Below, in pieces: positions 34,469-44,536 of a stretch of DNA of 59,813 nt; within the stretch, counting starts at the first letter, position 1; every line of letters begins with the position of its first letter. The stretch lies in NCBI GenBank assembly GCA_903825035.1, contig CAIJYV010000003.1, positions 1 through 59,813 on the forward strand, in the 5' to 3' direction. The notes below the pieces were generated by a model that saw only the letters and a list, made by a program, of their open reading frames with translations, made no database searches and had not been told where the DNA came from. Position numbers and translations under genes: made by a program. Origin of the DNA: an uncultured Actinomycetes bacterium. GTDB taxonomy: Bacteria > Actinomycetota > Acidimicrobiia > Acidimicrobiales > RAAP-2.

Positions 34469-35593
34469 TTAAGCGGAGGTGACGGGTATGCGTCGAGGCC
34501 CGGGGTTTTGAGTTTCTGGCCAACGCTTGCGCGACAAGGTAGCGAGTTTGTGCAAGAGCGCTACTGCACCGGGATCGTCATCGCCGGGCCGGGTTTCAAT
34601 CAGACCCTTTTCTTTTAGGGTGTCCACGAGTTCACGTCCCTGATCCGTGCGAACAATGACGAGCGTCCAGTCACCGAAGGCGCCGATACCACCCGTTGAG
34701 ATATCGGCGTGTTCAGCGGAGAAGTCGGGGCAGTGGGTGCAACCTTCACGAGTGAAGGCGTGGGCCTCTTTGAGCGGAACTTCGTAGAAGCCACCATCTT
34801 TCGTCCAAATCTGAAAGATGCCTTTGATGTTCATCTTCACAATGTCGGCGCGCTTGATGCCGTACTTGGCTTCAAAGAGTTCTTCGAAAATTGCGTCGTC
34901 GAAGGTCTTCGAGCACAGCAAACCGATGGTGAGGCCCAAGCGACGAGCAATTTTTCCGGACTTGCGATATTTCATCACCGCTGGAGCAGAGGCCATGCAG
35001 CCCATACCCACGAGAGCGATACGCTCGGCCCCCTCTTCGACGGCCTTGGGGTAGGCCATCAGGTTGGCACTGTAGGTGTAACGAGACTTGGCGGTGGCGA
35101 GAATATCTTCGCGAGTTTTTGCCACGCGAGCTTCCGCACGCCAGGTAGAACCATCGCCTTCGAGCCCACTGACGAGGGCCGCGTCAATGACGTCATTTTC
35201 TAGAGCGTAGATCAACAGGGTCGAAACGAATCCGCCATCTTGGCCATTCTCAACCAGAGAAGGGTCCGAGGAGCGGGCCAAGAAGACGTCGCCAATTCCG
35301 TAAACCTCTTCAGCGGTGCGCTCACGAGCGAAACGCAACGTGTCTGCTTCGGATTCCCAGTTTCGAAAGCGTGGACAGGCACGGGTACACAGCGTGCAAC
35401 CAGTTTCGCCGTGGGTGCAATTTTCCGCATCGCCATCTTTGTCGATGTGCCAGGGCTTGTAGATGCCATCGGCCGTCTTGTAGTCCAAGACATCGTGGGG
35501 GCAGGAGACAACGCATGCGGCACAGCCGGTGCAGAGGCCCGAGGTAACGACTTCACGAAATAGTTCAGTCCATTGCGGTTTTTCCATGCTCAT
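34469..35593 (-). CDS. FrhB-like coenzyme F420-dependent oxidoreductase / ferredoxin-domain protein
   Basis: A 374-residue member of the coenzyme F420 hydrogenase/dehydrogenase beta-subunit family. N-terminal 2x[4Fe-4S] region: CTGCAACVVSCP and CTLCTRACPRF. Then FrhB N- and C-domains with GGFVSTLLIYAL, VGMGCMASAPAV, KMNIKG and CTHCPDFSAEHADISTGG. Family members move electrons between F420 or flavin and Fe-S partners. The frame is open to 35647; ATG 35593 is preceded by TAATCT and 7 nt (leaderless), so it is chosen. Confidence 0.88.
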   Translation of the reverse strand: MSMEKPQWTELFREVVTSGLCTGCAACVVSCPHDVLDYKTADGIYKPWHIDKDGDAENCTHGETGCTLCTRACPRFRNWESEADTLRFARERTAEEVYGIGDVFLARSSDPSLVENGQDGGFVSTLLIYALENDVIDAALVSGLEGDGSTWRAEARVAKTREDILATAKSRYTYSANLMAYPKAVEEGAERIALVGMGCMASAPAVMKYRKSGKIARRLGLTIGLLCSKTFDDAIFEELFEAKYGIKRADIVKMNIKGIFQIWTKDGGFYEVPLKEAHAFTREGCTHCPDFSAEHADISTGGIGAFGDWTLVIVRTDQGRELVDTLKEKGLIETRPGDDDPGAVALLHKLATLSRKRWPETQNPGPRRIPVTSA

Positions 35594-35606
35594 GGGATAG
35601 AGATTA
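35594..35606 (-). promoter_or_regulatory. Leaderless promoter -10 box before the FrhB-like gene
   Basis: On the minus strand TAATCT (35606-35601) precedes ATG 35593 by 7 nt, with no Shine-Dalgarno sequence between. On the plus strand, TACATT at 35637-35642 stands 5 nt before the Fpg/Nei ATG, so both divergent genes may be leaderless. Confidence 0.5.
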
Positions 35607-35647
35607 GTCAAGGTTGGACCGTTTGGCCCCAAACGGTACATTGACAT

Positions 35648-36433
35648 ATGCCCGAAATCCTGGAGATCGAGTCTTATCGGCAGTTAGCCGAGCAAACGGT
35701 TGGCGCGACCATTACGAGAGGCTGGGCCGACCCTTATTCGGCCAAGAAGTTGCCATCGGTCAAATCGTGGGCCACTGCGGTCAAAGGACTACGAATCACC
35801 GGAACGGGGCGCCGCGGCAAACTGATGTTGATTGAAACCAGTGGACCGACCCTCGGAATGCGCTTTGGCATGACTGGAGTCTTGCTGCTCGATGGTGAAG
35901 CGGGGATCGAGGGACTTTTCTATGGGCCACATACTTTTAAAAAAGAGTGGGTCCGAGGCGGGCTGGAGTTCAGTGATGGAAGAAGGCTGTTGCTCCATGA
36001 TCCAAGAAGATTGGGCCGATTTGAAATTGAGCCGGATCTCGACGAGTTGGGGCCCGACGCGCTGACGCTAACGAAAAAGGAATTTATTGCGGCGACGACA
36101 ATTACTCGAGGTGGGGGAGCCGCCATCAAGGCGCGGCTACTCGACCAGTCAGTTATTGCGGGAGTTGGCAATCTGCTGGGCGACGAGATGCTCTTTCGAG
36201 CTGGCATTGATCCCAATACTCCAACGGGACACCTGACGACTCAGCAAAAGGAATCGCTCTATAAATCATTCAAATTGACCCTGAAGCAGTTGCAAGGACG
36301 TGGCGGGTCTCACACTGGAAATCACATGACCGCAAGAACGCCGGGAGGAGTATGTCCGGTTGATGGCGGACCCATGAGAATTTCGGTCATTGGTGGAAGA
36401 ACCACCTATTGGTGTGGACAACATCAGCGTTGA
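35648..36433 (+). CDS. Fpg/Nei-family DNA glycosylase
   Basis: A 261-residue base-excision enzyme. After Met removal the N-terminus is Pro-Glu (PEILEIES), the catalytic pair; GRRGKLMLIE carries the conserved Lys, and GVGNLLGDEMLFRAGIDP the H2TH helix region. The C-terminal finger has ligands Cys236, Asp239, Cys256 and His259 instead of four cysteines (VCPVDGGP ... YWCGQHQR). Whether it prefers 8-oxoG (MutM) or oxidised pyrimidines (Nei) is not clear. Confidence 0.88.
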   Translation: MPEILEIESYRQLAEQTVGATITRGWADPYSAKKLPSVKSWATAVKGLRITGTGRRGKLMLIETSGPTLGMRFGMTGVLLLDGEAGIEGLFYGPHTFKKEWVRGGLEFSDGRRLLLHDPRRLGRFEIEPDLDELGPDALTLTKKEFIAATTITRGGGAAIKARLLDQSVIAGVGNLLGDEMLFRAGIDPNTPTGHLTTQQKESLYKSFKLTLKQLQGRGGSHTGNHMTARTPGGVCPVDGGPMRISVIGGRTTYWCGQHQR

Positions 36434-36522
36434 AGTGCCAATAAATAGGCGATTTTGTAAAACTTAAGAATTGATTATGAAGATGGTCATTTTCGCATCG
36501 GCAAATGCGAGAAACTGAGTGT

Positions 36523-37128
36523 ATGGAACAATTCATCCAAGCCCACGGCTACTTGGCACTCGCAATCATTTCAATTCTTGAGTCTGCGTGTGTACCAATT
36601 CCCTCCGAGGTGACCTTTGGCGTCGCCGGTGCACTCTGCACCACAGCGCTTACTGGTCACGCAATTTTCTCGTTACCTATTGTGATCATCATCGGAGTAC
36701 TTACTTCAGGAATCGGATCACAGATTGCCTACGAGGTTGGTCGTGAGGCTGGACGCCCCTTCGTTGAACGGTACGGAAAGTGGTTTTTGCTCACTCACCG
36801 AGACCTCGACACCGTTGAGCGCTGGTTCAACAAGCGCGGGTCGATCACAGTCCTGGTTGCTCGTGTGCTTCCTTTCGCACGTTCCGGTATTTCAATTCCC
36901 GCCGGCTTCGCCAAAATGCCCCGCGGTCGTTTCATCATCCTCACCTTGATTGGCTCAACTGGATGGGTCTGGCTCTTGGCTGCGCTTGGGGAGGCGGCTG
37001 GTAAGAACTGGACTCATGTTGCGAAGAATTTCCACAGCGCCCAGACGCCAATCATTGGCGTGGTGGTGCTGCTGGTTGCGGCGTTCGTAGTTCTACGCCT
37101 TCGCGCTCTGCGGCGTCAGAACAACTAA
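36523..37128 (+). CDS. DedA/VTT-domain membrane protein
   Basis: A 201-residue DedA-family protein, now linked to lipid (undecaprenyl-phosphate or phosphatidylethanolamine) flipping. Marks: LAIISILESACVPIPSEVTFGVAG, the membrane re-entrant ISIPAGFAKMPRGRFI with upstream RVLPFARS, and TLIGSTGWVWLLAALG. A further ATG at 36505 is in frame; ATG 36523 fits the family better. Overlaps convergent bcp by 4 bp. Confidence 0.9.
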   Translation: MEQFIQAHGYLALAIISILESACVPIPSEVTFGVAGALCTTALTGHAIFSLPIVIIIGVLTSGIGSQIAYEVGREAGRPFVERYGKWFLLTHRDLDTVERWFNKRGSITVLVARVLPFARSGISIPAGFAKMPRGRFIILTLIGSTGWVWLLAALGEAAGKNWTHVAKNFHSAQTPIIGVVVLLVAAFVVLRLRALRRQNN

Positions 37129-37595
37129 CTCAGTTCGTTCAACGCCGCTAACACTTTGGCGGCGTGACCGTCGGCGCGAACGCCATACCAAGTGGCCTCA
37201 ATCTTTCCCTTCGGAGAGATGATGAAAGTTGAGCGAATCACACCGATTACCTTCTTGCCGTACATCATCTTTTCGCCGTACGCGCCGTACGCACTCATGA
37301 TTTTCTTGGTGGGATCGCTGAGGAGGGTGAACTTAAGACCATATTTTTTGCGAAAAGCGACGTGGTCCTCGCTTCCGTTGGGTGAAATGCCAATTACCTT
37401 GACCCCAAGCTTCTTAAAGGCGCCCAATTCATCGTTGAATTGGCAAGCTTCCTTGGTGCATCCGGGAGTGTCATCGGCTGGATAAAAGTAGAGAATGACT
37501 CGGTCATCACGAAAGTCCTTCAGAGCCACCTTGTTTTCATCTTGATCAAGCAGGCTAAAAGCGGGGGCGGTATCGCCAATTTCTAATCGAGCCAT
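37125..37595 (-). CDS. bcp: Peroxiredoxin Bcp (thioredoxin-dependent peroxidase)
   Basis: A 156-residue atypical 2-Cys/1-Cys peroxiredoxin. Peroxidatic Cys46 and resolving Cys51 lie in DDTPGCTKEACQF; LYFYPADDTP and GVIRSTFIISPKGKI are typical. The open frame extends upstream to 37766, but ATG 37595 has AGGAGA 6-7 nt before it and gives the standard MARLEIGDTAPAF N-terminus. Confidence 0.95.
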   Translation of the reverse strand: MARLEIGDTAPAFSLLDQDENKVALKDFRDDRVILYFYPADDTPGCTKEACQFNDELGAFKKLGVKVIGISPNGSEDHVAFRKKYGLKFTLLSDPTKKIMSAYGAYGEKMMYGKKVIGVIRSTFIISPKGKIEATWYGVRADGHAAKVLAALNELS

Positions 37596-37709
37596 GAATC
37601 GTTCTCCTTTTTTCCTCAGAGGGTAGGCTACTAACGAAGCTCTATGAAGCGAGCTTGGGCCTTTTTGCACGAATGAGCGGTTCGGGGTCCGACCGAGAAA
37701 CGACTCACT

Positions 37710-38957
37710 GTGACAACACCCCCAAGTGTTGAGGGCGACGCCCTCGACTCCTATGCGACTACCCAAACATTTGCCGAACTCGGCATAGTGCCCAAGCTGG
37801 TGGCGGCTCTTGAGGCGAAGGGCATTTCAACGGCCTTCCCAATTCAGGCCATGACGATCAGCGATGCGCTCGCTGGTCGCGACATCTGCGGAAAGGCTAA
37901 GACCGGTTCTGGAAAGACTCTCGGCTTTGGACTACCGCTGTTGCAACGTGTCGCAGAATCACCAAGTTTTCCGATTGAAGCCAATAAGCCGGTTCGCCCT
38001 CGCGGACTGGTGCTCCTTCCGACTCGCGAGCTCGCGGTCCAGGTTCACGAAGTACTCGAGCCACTCGGCAAGGCGCTGGGTTTGTTCGTGGGGGCCGTCT
38101 ACGGCGGCGCCGACGTTGACAAGCAAGTGGCACAACTTCGCAAGGGCTGTGACATCATCATTGCAACTCCTGGTCGACTCATCGACCTCGGTGACCGAGG
38201 CGAGCTCAATGTAGAAAATCTCGACGTACTCGTACTCGACGAAGCTGACCGGATGGCCGACATGGGCTTTATGCCCCAGGTTGAGTGGGTTCTTCGCCGA
38301 ATTGCCGAACGTCCACACCAGACCCTCTTGTTTTCGGCCACGCTCGATGGTGCCGTTGATCGCTTGGTGAAGCGCTACCTCACCGACCCCGTCTTCCACG
38401 AAGTTGCGAGTGATACCCAAACGGTGTCGCTCATGGTGCACCACTTTCTACAGGTGCACCAAATGGACCGGGTGAAGGTCTGCGCCACGATCTGTAAGTC
38501 GAACACCAAGACCATTATCTTTTGTCGCACTAAGCGTGGTGCTGACCGCCTCGTCGAGCAACTGCAAAAAGAAGGCGTGGACGCCGCCGCCATCCACGGC
38601 GACCTTCGCCAAAGTCAACGCGAAAAGGCGCTGGCGGACTTCGGGGCGGAAAAGCTCTCAGTGCTAGTTGCGACCGACGTGGCAGCTCGCGGGTTGCATA
38701 TCGATGGCGTGGACTGCGTCATTCATTTTGATCCACCCGAAGACCACAAGGCCTATTTGCACCGCTCTGGGCGCACGGCCCGTGCGGGCACGAAGGGCGT
38801 TGTAGTTTCACTCCTGCTCTGGAATCAGGCGGTCGAAGCTGAAGTAATTCAACGCCGAATTGGACTGCGCCTGCCTATCGTTGAGGTGTTCTCAAATAAC
38901 CCTCATCTGAAGGATTTGGCAAATTGGGATTCGTCAACGGAGAAGTCAGTTCTATGA
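37710..38957 (+). CDS. DEAD-box RNA helicase
   Basis: A 415-residue RhlE/DeaD-type helicase. Q motif FAELGIVPKLVAALEAKG..FPIQ, motif I AKTGSGKT, Ia PTRELAVQV, Ib TPGR, II VLDEADRM, III FSAT, IV IIFCRTKRGAD, V ATDVAARGLHI, VI HRSGRTARAG. No C-terminal RNA-binding extension, so substrate specificity is open. GTG start; ATGA overlap with the PIG-L gene. Confidence 0.95.
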   Translation: MTTPPSVEGDALDSYATTQTFAELGIVPKLVAALEAKGISTAFPIQAMTISDALAGRDICGKAKTGSGKTLGFGLPLLQRVAESPSFPIEANKPVRPRGLVLLPTRELAVQVHEVLEPLGKALGLFVGAVYGGADVDKQVAQLRKGCDIIIATPGRLIDLGDRGELNVENLDVLVLDEADRMADMGFMPQVEWVLRRIAERPHQTLLFSATLDGAVDRLVKRYLTDPVFHEVASDTQTVSLMVHHFLQVHQMDRVKVCATICKSNTKTIIFCRTKRGADRLVEQLQKEGVDAAAIHGDLRQSQREKALADFGAEKLSVLVATDVAARGLHIDGVDCVIHFDPPEDHKAYLHRSGRTARAGTKGVVVSLLLWNQAVEAEVIQRRIGLRLPIVEVFSNNPHLKDLANWDSSTEKSVL

Positions 38958-39691
38958 AAAAACCAAGCATCGACGTTTTTGAATACACGGGTCAATTCAA
39001 GCGAGTGCTGTGCGTGGTAGCCCACCCCGATGACATTGACTTTGGCGCCTCGGGAACTATTGCCTATCTCACCTCCCAGGGTTGTGAAGTGGCATACGTC
39101 ATGGTGACATCTGGTGATGCGGGTGGTGATGATTCGAAACTGACACGACGTCAGCGCGCCGCAGTGCGCGAGAACGAACAGCGCAAGGCTGCCCAAGCTG
39201 TGGGCGTTAAGGCTGTCGCTTTCTTGGGTTACCGCGATGGACTCGTGGAGTCGAATCTTAAACTTCGCAAGGAGATAGCCCAGAAGATTCGGGCCTTTAA
39301 GCCCGACTTGGTTATCACCCAAAACCCCGAGCGTAACTGGGAGCGGATTTATGCTTCGCACCCCGATCACATGGCGGTCGGCGATGCGGCAATTAAGGCG
39401 GTATACCCCGACGCGCGTAACCCCCACGCCTTCCCCCGCTTGATGAAAAACGGCTACGTGCCGCACACTGTTCCCGAGGTGTGGGTAACGGGCAGCGAGC
39501 CAAACTTAGCGGTGGACATTACAAAATTCTTTTCCTACAAGGTGTCGGCTCTTCGCGAGCACGCCTCACAAATCGGCGATGGCGAAGGCCTTGAGGATCG
39601 TCTGAAGAGTTGGGCTGAGTCCAACGCCGAGGCGGCGGGTATGAAAAAGAATCGACTTGCCGAAAGCTTTCGACGAATGGAAACTCGCTAG
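38954..39691 (+). CDS. PIG-L family deacetylase
   Basis: A 245-residue zinc-dependent N-acetyl hydrolase. Metal motif [14 protein letters not shown] near residue 20, GDAGGDD, and a distal [12 protein letters not shown]. Actinobacterial relatives include MshB and Mca of mycothiol metabolism, but others act on sugars or antibiotics; no other mycothiol gene is here. Frame opens at 38924; ATG 38954 overlaps the helicase stop (ATGA). Stop overlaps acnA by 4 bp (CTAG). Confidence 0.9.
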   Translation: MKKPSIDVFEYTGQFKRVLCVVAHPDDIDFGASGTIAYLTSQGCEVAYVMVTSGDAGGDDSKLTRRQRAAVRENEQRKAAQAVGVKAVAFLGYRDGLVESNLKLRKEIAQKIRAFKPDLVITQNPERNWERIYASHPDHMAVGDAAIKAVYPDARNPHAFPRLMKNGYVPHTVPEVWVTGSEPNLAVDITKFFSYKVSALREHASQIGDGEGLEDRLKSWAESNAEAAGMKKNRLAESFRRMETR

Positions 39692-42369
39692 TTAGTCGCT
39701 AACTGACGAAGTACGTAGTTCAGCACTCCACCGTGACGGTAGTAGTCAGCTTCGGTGGGAGTATCAATTCGCAAGCGAACTTCGAACTCAACGACCTCGC
39801 CCGAGTTGCGCTCTGCACTCACCTTCACCAAGGGGACTGTTTCGCCCTTGTTGAGTGGCGCCAGACCGTGGATGTCAAAGGTTTCGGTACCGTCCAGGTT
39901 GTAGGTGGCGGCTGATTCTCCGGCCTTGAATTGCAAGGGGAGTACGCCCATGCCAACCAAGTTGGCGCGGTGGATGCGCTCGAAACTCTCAACGAGAACG
40001 GCCTTAACTCCAAGCAGTTTGGTTCCCTTGGCGGCCCAGTCACGGCTTGATCCACTGCCGTACTCCTTGCCACCCAGGATGATCAGCGGCGTGCCTTCGG
40101 CCAAGTATGCCCGTGAGGCTTCAAAGATTGAGGTCTGCTGACCCTCGGGGAGTTTGATGGTGATGCCACCTTCGGTACCCGGGGCCATCTGGTTACGCAA
40201 GCGAATATTGGCGAAGGTGCCGCGTACCATCACCTCGTCATTTCCACGTCGTGTGCCGTAGGAATTAAAGTCCTGCTGGGCGACACCCTTCTCAGTTAAA
40301 AACAGGCCAGCGGGAACGCTCGAGCGGATATTTCCGGCGGGCGAGATGTGGTCAGTGGTGACTGAGTCACCCAATTTTGCCAACACTCGAGCCCCGACAA
40401 TGTCGGCGACTACTCCAGGCTCCATGGTGAGACCATCAAAGTAGGGAGGTAATTTTACGTAGGTCGAATTCTCGTCCCACGCGTAGGTTACGGCGTTCGT
40501 GCTTGGCACACCCTGCCACCGTTCATCACCACTGAAAGCACTGGCGTAACGAGCCTTGAACATCTCAGGGGTCAGCGATGCTCGCACCGCGTCGGCGACT
40601 GCCTTGTCGCTCGGCCAAAGGTCGCGTAAGAATACTGGCGCACCCTCTTGGTCAAAGCCCAGTGGCTCAACTTGAAGATCGATATCAACCGTTCCGGCAA
40701 TGGCGTAGGCAACAACCAAGGGGGGAGAGGCGAGGTAGTTCTGCTTGATGTCGGGGTGAATACGACCCTCAAAGTTGCGGTTGCCCGATAGTACCGATAC
40801 CACCGATAGGTCGTGGGCGTTCACCGCATCAGATACCCCATCGAGCAGTGGTCCAGTGTTTCCAATGCAGGTTGTGCAACCGTATCCAGCGAGGTAAAAA
40901 CCGAGCTTGTCGAGGGGTTCAACCAACTTGGCCCGCTCGAGGTAATCCATCACGACTCGTGATCCTGGCGCGAGTGAAGTCTTCACCCATGGCTTGGCGC
41001 TCAAGCCCCGGGCGATCGCCGCCTGGGCGACAAGGCCCGCGGCGACGAGAACTGATGGGTTCGAGGTGTTGGTGCAAGAGGTAATCGCGGCGACGGTGAC
41101 CGCACCATCACGCAAGGTGGCGGCGTAGTGTTCGCCGGTGACTTCCTTGGGTTCGCGGTCTAGGGCTTGCTTGAACGCACCTCGCACCTGCCCAAGTCCA
41201 ACCCGGTCCTGCGGGCGCTTTGGTCCAGCAAGGCTGGGTTCGACCGTCGAGAGGTCGAGCTCGACGTACTCGGAATAGACCGGTTCGCTGGAGTTGACGT
41301 CGTGCCAAACGCCCTGCGCCTTGGCGTAGGCCTCGACGAGCGCGAGTTGTTCAGCGGGACGGCCAGTAAAGGCGAGGTAATCCACGGTGACTTGGTCAAT
41401 GGGAAAGATGGTGCAGGTGGCGCCGTATTCGGGCGACATGTTTCCAATGGTGGCGCGAGTTTCTAGTGAGAGTGAGGTCACGCCTGGACCGAAGGCCTCC
41501 ACGAACTTGCCAACCACACCGTGCTTGCGCAACAGTTCGGTAATGGTGAGAACGACGTCAGTGGCGGTCACGCCTTCTTTAGTGGCGCCCGAGAGACGAA
41601 GTCCGACCACCGGTGGAATCAACATCGAAGTGGGTTGCCCGAGCATGCCAGCCTCGGCTTCAATTCCGCCAACGCCCCAGCCAAGTACGCCAAGTCCATT
41701 GACCATAGTGGTGTGCGAGTCGGTACCGACGACTGAATCGAAATACGCCATTCCTAGGTGATCAAAGACGACGCGGGCCAAGTGCTCAAGGTTCACCTGG
41801 TGGCAGATTCCCATCCCTGGGGGAACAACGCGGAACTGCTCGAAGGAGCTCTGGGCCCACTTCAAAAAGGTGTAGCGCTCGACATTGCGGTCATATTCGA
41901 TGGCCACGTTCTCGTCGTAACTGGTAGCCGTACCGGTGTGCTCCAAGATCACTGAGTGGTCAATGACGAGTTCTACCGGAACGAGAGGATTGATTTTGTT
42001 GGGGTCTCCTCCTAGGGAAATGATGGCATCGCGCATCGAGGCCAAGTCGACGACCGCAGGGACACCAGTGAGGTCTTGCATGAGGACTCGCTCAGGAGTG
42101 AAGGCAATCTCCTTGGCGTCGTCACCGGCCGCTTCGCCGTGGCGCGAGGGAGTCTGCGCCCAACGAGCGAGGGCTTCGATATCAGCCGCGAGGACCTTGT
42201 TGCCATCTTCGTGGCGAAGCAGGTTTTCTAAGAGAACTTTGATTGAGTAGGGGAGTTTGCTGACTTCAAATGGCTGGAGGGCCGCGGCGTTCAGCGAGTA
42301 GTAGGTGAGGGTTCGTCCACCAACGTTGAGTTCACTGCGGGCGCCAAAGGAGTTCAAGGAAGTAGCCAT
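39688..42369 (-). CDS. acnA: Aconitate hydratase AcnA
   Basis: An 893-residue TCA-cycle aconitase with one [4Fe-4S] cluster. Family signatures: [26 protein letters not shown], cluster ligand in [14 protein letters not shown], and the pair in [15 protein letters not shown]-terminal swivelling domain contains [14 protein letters not shown]. Frame opens at 42459 but ATG 42369 starts the normal [12 protein letters not shown]-terminus with GAGGT just upstream. Divergent from argS. Confidence 0.96.
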   Translation of the reverse strand: MATSLNSFGARSELNVGGRTLTYYSLNAAALQPFEVSKLPYSIKVLLENLLRHEDGNKVLAADIEALARWAQTPSRHGEAAGDDAKEIAFTPERVLMQDLTGVPAVVDLASMRDAIISLGGDPNKINPLVPVELVIDHSVILEHTGTATSYDENVAIEYDRNVERYTFLKWAQSSFEQFRVVPPGMGICHQVNLEHLARVVFDHLGMAYFDSVVGTDSHTTMVNGLGVLGWGVGGIEAEAGMLGQPTSMLIPPVVGLRLSGATKEGVTATDVVLTITELLRKHGVVGKFVEAFGPGVTSLSLETRATIGNMSPEYGATCTIFPIDQVTVDYLAFTGRPAEQLALVEAYAKAQGVWHDVNSSEPVYSEYVELDLSTVEPSLAGPKRPQDRVGLGQVRGAFKQALDREPKEVTGEHYAATLRDGAVTVAAITSCTNTSNPSVLVAAGLVAQAAIARGLSAKPWVKTSLAPGSRVVMDYLERAKLVEPLDKLGFYLAGYGCTTCIGNTGPLLDGVSDAVNAHDLSVVSVLSGNRNFEGRIHPDIKQNYLASPPLVVAYAIAGTVDIDLQVEPLGFDQEGAPVFLRDLWPSDKAVADAVRASLTPEMFKARYASAFSGDERWQGVPSTNAVTYAWDENSTYVKLPPYFDGLTMEPGVVADIVGARVLAKLGDSVTTDHISPAGNIRSSVPAGLFLTEKGVAQQDFNSYGTRRGNDEVMVRGTFANIRLRNQMAPGTEGGITIKLPEGQQTSIFEASRAYLAEGTPLIILGGKEYGSGSSRDWAAKGTKLLGVKAVLVESFERIHRANLVGMGVLPLQFKAGESAATYNLDGTETFDIHGLAPLNKGETVPLVKVSAERNSGEVVEFEVRLRIDTPTEADYYRHGGVLNYVLRQLATN

Positions 42370-42448
42370 ACCTCTATTCTGCCGTGAATTCCATGCGCAG
42401 ACTTCCTGATTGGCACTGGACAAACTTTGGAAGTGCGAGACTAGAGAG

Positions 42449-44164
42449 ATGCCTGCCACCTACGATCTAGTGAACTCCCGACTCGCGACGGCATTTGGCG
42501 CAGTTCTGGCTGGTGCCGACCCCGTTCTGCGACCATCGGATCGCTGCGATTACCAGGCCAATGGCGTGATGGCGCTCTCGAAATCTGTTGGAAAATCACC
42601 CCGCGAGGTCGCTGAATTAGTAGTCGCGTCCTTGGAGTTTGGTGACATCGGAACCGTTGAAATTGCCGGTCCGGGGTTTTTGAATATCTCGCTTTCTCCC
42701 GATTTTCTCTCTACCCAGCTCTCTTCATTATTGAATGACCCTCGCCTGGGAGTGGAACGCGCAAACCCCGAGAACATCATCATTGACTATTCGGCGCCAA
42801 ATGTCGCCAAGGAAATGCACGTGGGGCACCTTCGCTCTACCGTCATTGGTGATGCACTCGCTCGCATGTACCGATTTAAAGGTCACCAGGTCATAGCTCG
42901 AAATCACGTCGGTGATTGGGGTACCCCATTTGGCAAGTTGATTGAGCACCTCTTGGATATGGGCGAAGATGCGGCAATCGCTACTTTGTCGATTGGCGAT
43001 CTTGATACCTTCTACCGTGAAGCGAACGCCAAGTTCGAAGCCGATGACGGATTTAAAGAGCGCAGTCGACTGCGGGTCGTTGCTCTACAGAGTGGAGACC
43101 CCGAGACGCGTCGACTCTGGAGAATCCTCGTTGACCAGAGCGTGGCCTACTTCAGTGAGGTGTACGCCAAGCTTGATGTTTTGTTGACTCCCGATGACGT
43201 AGTGGGCGAGTCCTTCTATAACGACATGCTTCAAAAGGTCGTCGAGGACTTGCAGACCGCGGGTCTCTTAGTCGAAAGCGATGGGGCACTCTGCGTTTTT
43301 CCCGAAGGATTCGTCAATCGCGATGGCGATCCCCTTCCACTCATTGTGCAAAAGCGTGACGAAGGATTTGGATACGCCGCTACCGACCTAGCTGCAGTTC
43401 GCAATCGGGTCGAAAACTTACAAGCTCAAGAGATTCTCTACGTGGTGGGAGCCCCCCAAGCGCAACACTTAGACATGGTCTACACCGTTGCTCGCTCGGC
43501 GGGCTGGCTACCCGAATCCGTGCGTTGCGAACACGTGGCCTTCGGTAACGTGCTCGGTCAAGACCACAAGATGTTTAAGTCCCGAGAGGGCGGAACGGTC
43601 AAACTCGTAAGACTGTTGGATGAGGCCATTGAGAGGGCCGACGCTCAGCTGCTCGAACGAAGCGTTGGCTTAAGTGACGAAGCTCGTCGCGAACTAGCGA
43701 CCTCCATCGCTCGCGCGGCAGTTAAGTATGCCGACCTCTCGACAGAACGCCAACGTGATTATGTCTTCGAACTTGATCGGATGCTGGCCTTCGAAGGTGA
43801 CACCGGTCCGTATTTGCAATATGCCTACGCCCGCATCGAGTCGATCTTTCGAAAGTTGCCAGCTCCCGCCGACTTCGAAGGGGTTGTTTTCAACTTGGCT
43901 GAACCACAGGCGTGGCATCTGGGGCTTGGCCTCGTTGAGTTTCCCATTGCTTTCGAATCGGCAATTCGTGATTTGTTGCCACACCGACTGTGCACCTATC
44001 TCTTTGATCTAGCTCAACGCTTCACCGCCTTTTACGACGCCTGCCCAGTTTTGTCCGCCTCGGGAAGTTTGCAGGTCGAACGGCTGGCGTTGTGTCGTCT
44101 AACTGGCGATACGCTGAAACTAGGTCTGTCGGTGCTCGGCATCGATGCCCCGCAAAAGATGTAA
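42449..44164 (+). CDS. argS: Arginyl-tRNA synthetase
   Basis: A 571-residue class I synthetase. N-terminal Add-1 domain (1-110), HIGH box [26 protein letters not shown]-like FKSREGG typical of ArgRS, and a C-terminal DALR domain ([13 protein letters not shown]). A tRNA-Arg(CCG) lies 6 kb away. Frame opens at 42410; ATG 42449 with AGAGAG upstream gives the usual N-terminus. Confidence 0.95.
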   Translation: MPATYDLVNSRLATAFGAVLAGADPVLRPSDRCDYQANGVMALSKSVGKSPREVAELVVASLEFGDIGTVEIAGPGFLNISLSPDFLSTQLSSLLNDPRLGVERANPENIIIDYSAPNVAKEMHVGHLRSTVIGDALARMYRFKGHQVIARNHVGDWGTPFGKLIEHLLDMGEDAAIATLSIGDLDTFYREANAKFEADDGFKERSRLRVVALQSGDPETRRLWRILVDQSVAYFSEVYAKLDVLLTPDDVVGESFYNDMLQKVVEDLQTAGLLVESDGALCVFPEGFVNRDGDPLPLIVQKRDEGFGYAATDLAAVRNRVENLQAQEILYVVGAPQAQHLDMVYTVARSAGWLPESVRCEHVAFGNVLGQDHKMFKSREGGTVKLVRLLDEAIERADAQLLERSVGLSDEARRELATSIARAAVKYADLSTERQRDYVFELDRMLAFEGDTGPYLQYAYARIESIFRKLPAPADFEGVVFNLAEPQAWHLGLGLVEFPIAFESAIRDLLPHRLCTYLFDLAQRFTAFYDACPVLSASGSLQVERLALCRLTGDTLKLGLSVLGIDAPQKM

Positions 44165-44178
44165 GACGAGGAGTTTCT

Positions 44179-44346
44179 ATGTGTAAACGAATTACCTGTC
44201 CAAATTGTCATAAGCCCACGTGGTCGGGATGTGGCCAGCATATTGAGCAAGCACTCGCTGGAGTGGCTGAAGCTGATCGTTGTCACTGCACGGTGGCGAG
44301 TGTGAAGGGTCCTGGCGTACTGGCCCGTCTCTTTGGTCGCAAGTAG
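44179..44346 (+). CDS. Small cysteine-rich (zinc-ribbon-like) protein
   Basis: A 55-residue protein with Cys2, Cys7, Cys10 and a WSGCGQHIEQAL segment, then CHC near residue 36; CPNC resembles one knuckle of a zinc ribbon. GAGGAG 6 nt before the ATG makes a confident start, and it sits 14 nt after argS. It resembles short conserved actinobacterial proteins of unknown role (MC...TC..C...TW.GCG). It is immediately upstream of the cobalamin riboswitch. Confidence 0.8.
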   Translation: MCKRITCPNCHKPTWSGCGQHIEQALAGVAEADRCHCTVASVKGPGVLARLFGRK

Positions 44347-44349
44347 TAA

Positions 44350-44490
44350 GTCCTGCGGGGATAACCTGTAGTTATCTCATAACAGCGAAGTCGGTGAAAA
44401 TCCGACGCTGTCGCGCAACTGTAAGGGCATCCGCCTAAGTCAGGTCGACTGTTTGAGTGTGCATACCAACCTCCGCGTACTGGGGTGGTC
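44350..44490 (+). promoter_or_regulatory. Cobalamin (B12) riboswitch
   Basis: Core elements are readable: AACAGCGAAGTCGGTGAAAA then TCCGACGCTGTCG (P3-P4 region with the conserved GGTGAAAATCC), the B12-box-like GCGCAACTGTAAG at 44413-44425, and GTCAGGTCGACTG near 44439-44452. It precedes the btuF-like gene by about 50 nt. Boundaries are estimates. Family members repress B12 uptake or synthesis genes when adenosylcobalamin binds. Confidence 0.92.
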
Positions 44491-44536
44491 TTAGGTTTCC
44501 TAGGGTCGTCTTATTTCGCGACCATTTAAGGGAAAC

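Noticed and set aside
37596-37766. 57-residue upstream extension of bcp overlapping the helicase gene
   Set aside because: ATG 37595 has a strong AGGAGA site and the family N-terminus. The extension has no similarity to peroxiredoxins.
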